NCBI GenBank assembly: GCA_030528525.1
Contig: JAUMYT010000006.1
Location: forward strand, 58,259 to 122,258
DNA: 64,000 nucleotides
Direction: 5' to 3'
From: Pasteurellaceae bacterium
Lineage (GTDB): Bacteria > Pseudomonadota > Gammaproteobacteria > Enterobacterales > Pasteurellaceae
Shown here in pieces: positions 58,568 through 64,000 of the stretch. The first letter of the stretch is position 1; every line of letters starts with the position of its first letter. A program made the translations under genes and the position numbers. A model generated the notes under the pieces. That model was not told the origin of the DNA. It saw only the letters and a program-made list of their open reading frames with translations, and ran no database searches.

Positions 58568-59011
58568 GTGAAACAGGTCAAATTTTACCTTCTTAGCCAA
58601 ACCCAAAGCCCCGTGCCAACGCTTTCTGCCGAAGAAAATTTAGCGTGCGAGTTAGCTGCAAGTGCTTGGCGAAACGGTAAACGAGTATTGATTGCCTGCG
58701 ACACCGAGCAACAAGCCAACCGTCTTGATGATGCTTTGTGGGCAAGAGATCCCGATGAATTTGTGCCACATAATCTCTCTGGCGAAAGCACCACTTACCC
58801 AACCCCGATTGAAATCAGCTGGATAGGCAAACGTAACACCCAACGTCGAGATGTGTTGATTTCACTCCAAGCCCAACTCCCTGATTTTATTAACAGTTTT
58901 ACGCAAATTATGGATTTTGTGCCTGTCGATGAAACTCAAAAAGCACAGGCAAGAGAACGGTATAAACAGTATCGGCAGTTGGGTTGGAAATTGGAAACGG
59001 AGCAGGTTTAA
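58568..59011 (+). CDS. holC: DNA polymerase III chi subunit
   Basis: 147 residues from the GTG at 58568; E. coli HolC also has 147. The upstream open frame is rejected because KQVKFYLL is the conserved chi start and AAGG lies before the GTG. LACELAASAWRNGKRVLIACDTEQQANRLDDALWA, FVPHNL and PIEISWIGKRN follow the family. Chi ties the clamp loader to SSB. In gammaproteobacteria holC directly precedes valS; here a restriction-modification pair lies between them. Confidence 0.92.
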   Translation: MKQVKFYLLSQTQSPVPTLSAEENLACELAASAWRNGKRVLIACDTEQQANRLDDALWARDPDEFVPHNLSGESTTYPTPIEISWIGKRNTQRRDVLISLQAQLPDFINSFTQIMDFVPVDETQKAQARERYKQYRQLGWKLETEQV

Positions 59012-59040
59012 GGATATAAATTCAAAGCAAGTAATTCACT

Positions 59041-60015
59041 ATGCAAAATAAATTAAAAAATCAGCTAACGTTTATTGATTTCTGTTCTGGTATTGGTGGT
59101 GGGCGATTAGGGCTTGAATTAAATGGAATGCAATGTTTAGCTCATAGCGAAGTTGATCCCAATCCTGATGCAACCTATCAACTGTTTTTTAATGATAACA
59201 ATAATTTAGGCGATTTAACGAAAATTGATATTCAATCGTTACCTGATTTTGATGTGATGTTAGCTGGTTTTCCTTGCCAAGCCTTTTCTATTGTCGGGAA
59301 ACGAGAAGGGTTTGAAGATGAACGTGGGCAAATTATTTATCATTTAGTCGATATCTTAACTTGGAAACGCACGCCTTATTTTATTTTGGAAAATGTTAAA
59401 GGCTTAGTGAATCATCATAATGGGAAAACATTGAGAGCAATCTTAAATTTATTAGAAAATACAGGTTATGATGTTTATTGGAAAGTGTTAGATAGCCAAT
59501 ATTATGGTGTGCCACAAATGCGAGAAAGAATCTATTTTGTTGGCATCAGAAAAGATATAAAACATAAACCGTATCAATTTCCTAATGAAGTAGCGTTGCC
59601 TGATATTACGCATTATTTAAATGATCGGAGAGATTATGCTTTCGATATTAAAAATAGCACTTTCCAAAAATATCTGAATAATAAGTATAATCAAGGAAAA
59701 GTGAATATTCAGGCGATTTTATCTCAAGATTATAATGTGATTGATTGGCGACAATCGGATTTTCGTTTATATACTCATAAAAGCCCAACATTACGCACTG
59801 GCAGACACGGTATTTTATATACCAAAGACGGAAACTTAAGAAAGTTAAGCGGTTATGAAGCCTTATTATTGCAAGGTTTTCCAAAAGAAATTGCTCAAAA
59901 AGTGATTACCTATAAATTGCCAGATAGCAAAATTTTATCTCAAGCGGGTAATGCGATGACGGTGACTGTGATTCACAAATTAGCCGAGCAACTTTTGAAA
60001 TCATTGGAGACATAA
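59041..60015 (+). CDS. DNA (cytosine-5) methyltransferase, HinP1I/HhaI-type (GCGC)
   Basis: 324 residues, close to M.HhaI (327). Motif I is FIDFCSGIGGGRLGLE; the catalytic Cys79 is in GFPCQAFSI; ENVKG lies at 117-121; motif VIII is QMRERIYFVGIR; motif X is LSQAGNAMTVTV. The target region sits between about 190 and 270. Its partner is a HinP1I-like endonuclease, so GCGC methylation is the likely target. Codon use is AT-rich compared with the flanking valS, as expected for acquired DNA. Stop and endonuclease start share one base (TAATG). Confidence 0.9.
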   Translation: MQNKLKNQLTFIDFCSGIGGGRLGLELNGMQCLAHSEVDPNPDATYQLFFNDNNNLGDLTKIDIQSLPDFDVMLAGFPCQAFSIVGKREGFEDERGQIIYHLVDILTWKRTPYFILENVKGLVNHHNGKTLRAILNLLENTGYDVYWKVLDSQYYGVPQMRERIYFVGIRKDIKHKPYQFPNEVALPDITHYLNDRRDYAFDIKNSTFQKYLNNKYNQGKVNIQAILSQDYNVIDWRQSDFRLYTHKSPTLRTGRHGILYTKDGNLRKLSGYEALLLQGFPKEIAQKVITYKLPDSKILSQAGNAMTVTVIHKLAEQLLKSLET

Positions 60016-60758
60016 TGGATTTAGTTAAATTAGGTTCAACAACCGCTCGTAATGGTTTTAAAAATGAGCAAGATATTGCTGAGCGTTTTAATCATTGGCA
60101 AGAACATACTGAAGCGAAAGAATGGCTGATCATTATGGGTTATGATTTAACCGAGATTAAAAGTGTAAAAGCCACAGTATTGCACGGCTATAAAACCGAT
60201 ATTAATGTACAAGTTTATATTTTCTTTAAAGATGCGGTAGATATTCGTAATATTCAAGTAAAATTAGTCAGCAATAAAAGGGGCTTTAACCAAATTGATA
60301 AACGCTGGGTAAAAACTTATCAGGAAATGTGGCAATTTGATGAGAAATTATTACGCTTGCTACAATATTTTACTGGCGAGCTACCACCTTATTTAGCTAA
60401 TAGTAGAAATAAGAAAAGAATGTTTATCACTGAATTTTCAGAAAGTGAACAAGGACTAATTTTAAATTGGTTTAAGAAAAATAAAATTTTGGTATTATCC
60501 GATATTTTGCGTGGTCGTGGCGAATTTTCAGCAGAATGGGTTTTAGTCGCTCAAAAGATACAACAAAATGCTCGTTGGGTATTGAAAAATATTAACCAAG
60601 TTTTACAACATTATGGCGAAGGCGATGTAGAAATTTCCCCAAGAGGCTCAATTAAACTTGGACGAGTGACTATTCAGCGTAAAGGAGGCGATAATGGGCG
60701 ACCAACCGCCAATATGTTGCAATTTAAAATTGATCCCACAGAATTATTTGATATTTAA
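60015..60758 (+). CDS. HinP1I-like type II restriction endonuclease (G^CGC)
   Basis: 247 residues, the exact length I recall for HinP1I, with closely matching sequence throughout: LVKLGSTTARNGFKNEQDIA, IKSVKATVLHGYKTDIN, IQVKLVSNKRGFNQIDKRW and an ending GRVTIQRKGGDNGRPTANM. The catalytic triad of HinP1I (Asp62, Gln81, Lys83) is present at the same numbers: D62 in YKTDI and Q81-x-K83 in IQVK. It should cut GCGC as a monomer. Translationally coupled to the methyltransferase and AT-rich, then valS begins 21 bases on. Confidence 0.92.
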   Translation: MDLVKLGSTTARNGFKNEQDIAERFNHWQEHTEAKEWLIIMGYDLTEIKSVKATVLHGYKTDINVQVYIFFKDAVDIRNIQVKLVSNKRGFNQIDKRWVKTYQEMWQFDEKLLRLLQYFTGELPPYLANSRNKKRMFITEFSESEQGLILNWFKKNKILVLSDILRGRGEFSAEWVLVAQKIQQNARWVLKNINQVLQHYGEGDVEISPRGSIKLGRVTIQRKGGDNGRPTANMLQFKIDPTELFDI

Positions 60759-60779
60759 TCTAAAGATAAGAGATAAACA

Positions 60780-63647
60780 ATGACAAAAACCTTTGAAATG
60801 GCTGACCGTTTTGATGCGTCAGCAGTAGAACAAGCCCTGTATAAACATTGGGAAGAGAGCGGTTATTTTAAACCGTCGGAAGATACCACCAAGCCAAGTT
60901 ATTGCATTGCGATTCCGCCGCCGAATGTGACGGGTTCATTGCATATGGGGCACGCTTTCCAGCAGACGTTAATGGATACCTTGATCCGTTTTAACCGTAT
61001 GGAAGGCAACAACACCTTATGGCAAGCAGGGACAGACCACGCTGGGATCGCGACCCAAATGGTGGTGGAGCGTAAAATTGCCGCTGAAGAAGGCAAAACT
61101 CGCCACGATTACGGGCGTGAAGCCTTTATTGAGAAAATTTGGGATTGGAAAGCCTATTCAGGCGGTACGATCAGCCAACAAATTCGCCGTTTGGGCAACT
61201 CCATCGACTGGGATCGTGAGCGTTTCACAATGGACGAAGGCTTATCCAATGCGGTGAAAGAAGTGTTTGTGCGTTTGCACGAACAAGGCTTGATTTACCG
61301 TGGTAAACGCCTTGTGAACTGGGATCCAAAACTGCACACCGCCATTTCCGATTTGGAAGTGGAAAACAAAGAGAGCAAAGGCTCACTCTGGCATTTCCGC
61401 TATCCGTTAGCCAATGGCGAGAAAACCGCAGACGGCAAAGATTACTTGGTGGTGGCGACCACGCGTCCTGAAACAATGTTAGGCGATACAGCGGTGGCGG
61501 TTCACCCTGAAGATGAACGTTATCAATCGTTAATTGGTAAAACCGTGATCCTACCGCTTGCGAATCGTGAAATTCCGATTATTGCCGATGATTATGTGGA
61601 TCGGGAATTTGGTACAGGCGTGGTGAAAATCACCCCAGCCCACGACTTCAACGACTACGAAGTGGGCAAACGCCACCAGTTACCAATGGTCAATGTGATG
61701 ACGCTGAACGCCGATATTCGTACTGAAGCGGAAATCGTCGGTTCGGACGGCAAGCCATTAACCAGTTACGAAGCAACAATTCCAGCGGATTACCAAGGCT
61801 TAGAGCGTTTTGCAGCTCGCAAGAAAATTGTGGCAGATTTTGAAGCCCTTGGCTTGTTAGACGAAATCAAACCGCACGATTTGAAAGTGCCTTACGGCGA
61901 CCGTGGCGGTGTGCCAATCGAACCAATGCTGACCGACCAATGGTATGTGAGCGTAAAACCGCTCGCCGAAGTGGCAGTAAAAGCGGTGGAAGATGGCGAA
62001 ATTCAATTCGTGCCGAAACAGTACGAAAATCTCTATTTTTCTTGGATGCGTGATATTCAAGATTGGTGTATTTCTCGCCAACTTTGGTGGGGACACCGCA
62101 TTCCTGCTTGGTATGATGAGCAAGGCAATGTCTATGTGGCTCGTGATGAGGCGGAAGTGCGTGCGAAACACAACTTGCCTGCAGATTTAGTGTTAAAACA
62201 AGATGAAGATGTGTTGGACACTTGGTTCTCGTCTGGCTTGTGGACGTTCTCCACCCTTGGCTGGCCAGAGCAAACCAAGGATCTGAAAATGTTCCACCCA
62301 ACGGATGTATTGATCACCGGCTTTGACATTATTTTCTTCTGGGTTGCACGTATGATTATGTTTACGATGCACTTCATCAAAGACGAAAATGGCAAGCCAC
62401 AAGTGCCGTTCAAAACCGTCTATGTTACGGGCTTGATCCGTGATGAAAACGGACAAAAAATGTCGAAATCGAAAGGCAACGTGTTGGATCCGATCGATAT
62501 GATCGACGGGATCAGCCTTGAAGATCTGCTTGAAAAACGCACAGGCAATATGATGCAGCCGCAATTAGCAGAAAAAATCGCCAAAGCCACACGCAAAGAG
62601 TTTTCTGACGGCATTGCCGCACACGGCACCGATGCATTGCGTTTCACGCTTGCGGCGTTAGCGAGCAATGGTCGAGACATCAACTGGGATATGAAACGTT
62701 TGGAGGGCTACCGCAATTTCTGCAACAAATTGTGGAACGCCAGCCGTTTTACCCTGATGAATATCAACAACTTACAGCTTGGCGAAGGCGAAAAAGCATT
62801 CAGCTTGGCAGATCGTTGGATTCAAGCGGAATTTAACAATGCGGTACAAACTTTCCGCACCGCCCTTTCACAATACCGCTTCGACTTGGCGGCGAACACC
62901 CTGTATGAGTTCACGTGGAACCAATTCTGCGACTGGTATTTAGAGCTCACCAAGCCCGTCTTTGCTAACGGCACCGATGCTCAAAAACGGGGGGCTTGCT
63001 TCACGCTCGTGAACGTGTTGGAAAAATTATTGCGTTTAGCTCACCCAGTGATTCCGTTCATCACCGAAGAAATTTGGCAGAAAGTGAAAGGTTTTGCAGG
63101 CGTGGAAGGCGACACCATTATGTTGCAACCGTTCCCGAAATTCGATGAAAGCCTTGTGGACGACGAAGCCGTGGCACAAATCGAATGGCTCAAAGAGATC
63201 ATCGTGGCAATCCGCAACATTCGTGCCGAAAGCAACATCACCCCAAGCAAACCACTAGATTTACTCGTTCGCAATGTGGACGAAAAAATTTGCAAAATCT
63301 TGGCAGAAAATACCCCCTTGTTACAGGCAATGGCGAAACTGGATAGCGTAAAAGTGCTACAAACAGGCGAAGCCGCTCCGCTTTCTGTGGCAAAATTGGT
63401 GGGTAACGCCGAAGTGCTGGTGCCAATGGCAGGGTTCATCAACAAAGATGCCGAATTGACTCGTTTGAGCAAAGAGATTGAAAAATACCAAGGCGAAATC
63501 CAACGGATTGAAAACAAACTCGCCAACGACGCCTTCGTTGCCAAAGCCCCTCCAGCCGTGATTGACAAAGAACGAGCGAAAATGGCGGAATACGCTGAAG
63601 GCTTGGAAAAACTCAAACAGCAGTATCAGGCGATTGAAAATCTATAA
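60780..63647 (+). CDS. valS: Valyl-tRNA synthetase
   Basis: 955 residues. HIGH motif as [13 protein letters not shown] (HMGH at 55-58), [12 protein letters not shown] at about 559-570, the editing domain in between ([38 protein letters not shown]), and a C-terminal coiled coil ([22 protein letters not shown]) typical of ValRS. It charges tRNA-Val and edits threonine. Its usual upstream gene is holC; the RM pair separates them here. An uptake-like motif is carried on the opposite strand near the end. Confidence 0.97.
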   Translation: MTKTFEMADRFDASAVEQALYKHWEESGYFKPSEDTTKPSYCIAIPPPNVTGSLHMGHAFQQTLMDTLIRFNRMEGNNTLWQAGTDHAGIATQMVVERKIAAEEGKTRHDYGREAFIEKIWDWKAYSGGTISQQIRRLGNSIDWDRERFTMDEGLSNAVKEVFVRLHEQGLIYRGKRLVNWDPKLHTAISDLEVENKESKGSLWHFRYPLANGEKTADGKDYLVVATTRPETMLGDTAVAVHPEDERYQSLIGKTVILPLANREIPIIADDYVDREFGTGVVKITPAHDFNDYEVGKRHQLPMVNVMTLNADIRTEAEIVGSDGKPLTSYEATIPADYQGLERFAARKKIVADFEALGLLDEIKPHDLKVPYGDRGGVPIEPMLTDQWYVSVKPLAEVAVKAVEDGEIQFVPKQYENLYFSWMRDIQDWCISRQLWWGHRIPAWYDEQGNVYVARDEAEVRAKHNLPADLVLKQDEDVLDTWFSSGLWTFSTLGWPEQTKDLKMFHPTDVLITGFDIIFFWVARMIMFTMHFIKDENGKPQVPFKTVYVTGLIRDENGQKMSKSKGNVLDPIDMIDGISLEDLLEKRTGNMMQPQLAEKIAKATRKEFSDGIAAHGTDALRFTLAALASNGRDINWDMKRLEGYRNFCNKLWNASRFTLMNINNLQLGEGEKAFSLADRWIQAEFNNAVQTFRTALSQYRFDLAANTLYEFTWNQFCDWYLELTKPVFANGTDAQKRGACFTLVNVLEKLLRLAHPVIPFITEEIWQKVKGFAGVEGDTIMLQPFPKFDESLVDDEAVAQIEWLKEIIVAIRNIRAESNITPSKPLDLLVRNVDEKICKILAENTPLLQAMAKLDSVKVLQTGEAAPLSVAKLVGNAEVLVPMAGFINKDAELTRLSKEIEKYQGEIQRIENKLANDAFVAKAPPAVIDKERAKMAEYAEGLEKLKQQYQAIENL
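63291..63321 (-). repeat. Uptake-signal-like motif inside valS
   Basis: Minus strand ACAAGGGGGTATT then AGATTTTGCAAATT. Confidence 0.65.
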
Positions 63648-63652
63648 TCAAT

Positions 63653-63685
63653 AAAACTATCCCTCTTTGTGAGGGATAGTTTTTA
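63653..63685 (+). terminator. Terminator between valS and rsmD
   Basis: AACTATCCCTC / GAGGGATAGTT with a 5-base loop, flanked by AAAA and TTTT, so usable from both convergent genes. Confidence 0.9.
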
Positions 63686-63688
63686 TCA

Positions 63689-64000
63689 TCAACATCGAAT
63701 CAAGCGACTTACCACTTGCCCTGCAGTTTTTTCTTTCAGGATTTGCCAATGTTCGGGCAATTGCAACGGAGGGTGATTTTTCTCGGTTTCGACATAAATC
63801 AGTGCGTTGTCCGCCAGCCAATCATTTTCGGCAAGGCTTGCCAGCACTTGTGGGACAAAGCCTTGATGAAAAGGCGGATCGACAAACACGATATCGAACG
63901 GTTCTGCCGTGTTGGGTTGGGCGAGAAATTGCAAGCTGTCGGTGCGGATCACATTGCCGTTGTTGGTCTTTAGGCTGACTAAATTCTTCTTCAGCTGGTT
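63689..64000 (-). CDS. rsmD: 16S rRNA (guanine966-N2)-methyltransferase, C-terminal part, cut by window edge
   Basis: The last 103 codons are present, open to the window edge in frame NQLKKNLVSLKTNNGN. DIVFVDPPFHQGFV carries the DPPF catalytic motif of N2-guanine or N6-adenine methyltransferases, and the arrangement IRTDSLQFL before it and LIYVETEK after match RsmD. RsmD modifies G966 of 16S rRNA. It converges on valS; the true start is outside the window. Confidence 0.85.
   Translation of the reverse strand, partial: NQLKKNLVSLKTNNGNVIRTDSLQFLAQPNTAEPFDIVFVDPPFHQGFVPQVLASLAENDWLADNALIYVETEKNHPPLQLPEHWQILKEKTAGQVVSRLIRC

Overview
The window is chromosomal DNA of a Pasteurellaceae bacterium, most likely from the Mannheimia/Actinobacillus/Bibersteinia side of the family. 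The evidence is a full Na+-NQR operon with apbE and nqrM, HI0073/HI0074-type genes, a complete set of Pasteurellaceae-like housekeeping proteins, and DNA-uptake-like repeats resembling the Apl-type uptake signal. Species identity is inference only. About 60 genes are packed tightly, with both ends cut: pepB at the left edge and rsmD at the right.

Layout. 1-3.3 kb: pepB fragment, a BASS-family transporter, and the rpsF-priB-rpsR-rplI ribosomal operon with an S6:S18-type leader. 3.7-5.3 kb: an NSS amino-acid transporter with its 30-residue MetS-like partner. 5.4-10 kb: menD-menH, mnmA and a HEPN/MNT pair. 10-17.4 kb: nqrABCDEF-apbE-nqrM. 17.8-19.9 kb: nfuA, a DUF1523 gene and a TatD-type hydrolase. 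20-27.6 kb: purL with its PurR box, flanked by variable material: a phase-off TbpB-like surface lipoprotein with a G9 tract, a small membrane ORF, a WG-repeat protein and a decayed AT-rich stretch. 27.6-36.2 kb: a seven-gene accessory operon of ABC importer, M17 aminopeptidase, glycosylasparaginase and a GHL6-like glycoside hydrolase. 36.5-36.9 kb: duplicated tRNA-Leu/tRNA-Gly. 37-64 kb: mfd, metE, lpxK, clpPX, sufE, prfC, nfo, torD-like, cysE-gpsA-secB-yibN, tig, kbp and holC, then a HinP1I-like restriction-modification pair wedged between holC and valS, and rsmD.

How it works together. The accessory operon reads as one pathway: a CUT1 importer takes in an asparagine-linked sugar or small glycopeptide. 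A cytoplasmic M17 peptidase trims peptide, and a signal-less glycosylasparaginase splits the sugar-asparagine bond. A GHL6-like enzyme would act on the glycan part. This is the best candidate here for an undescribed system; the substrate is inferred.

Other notable signals are about 22 copies of a motif close to ACAAGGGGGT plus a downstream TTTTGCAAA. It looks like a derived dialect of the Pasteurellaceae uptake sequence. There is also a 66-bp palindromic element inserted in frame in mfd, strong GCGC depletion matching the resident HinP1I-like system, and a terminator-like hairpin between the tRNA operon promoter and its first tRNA.
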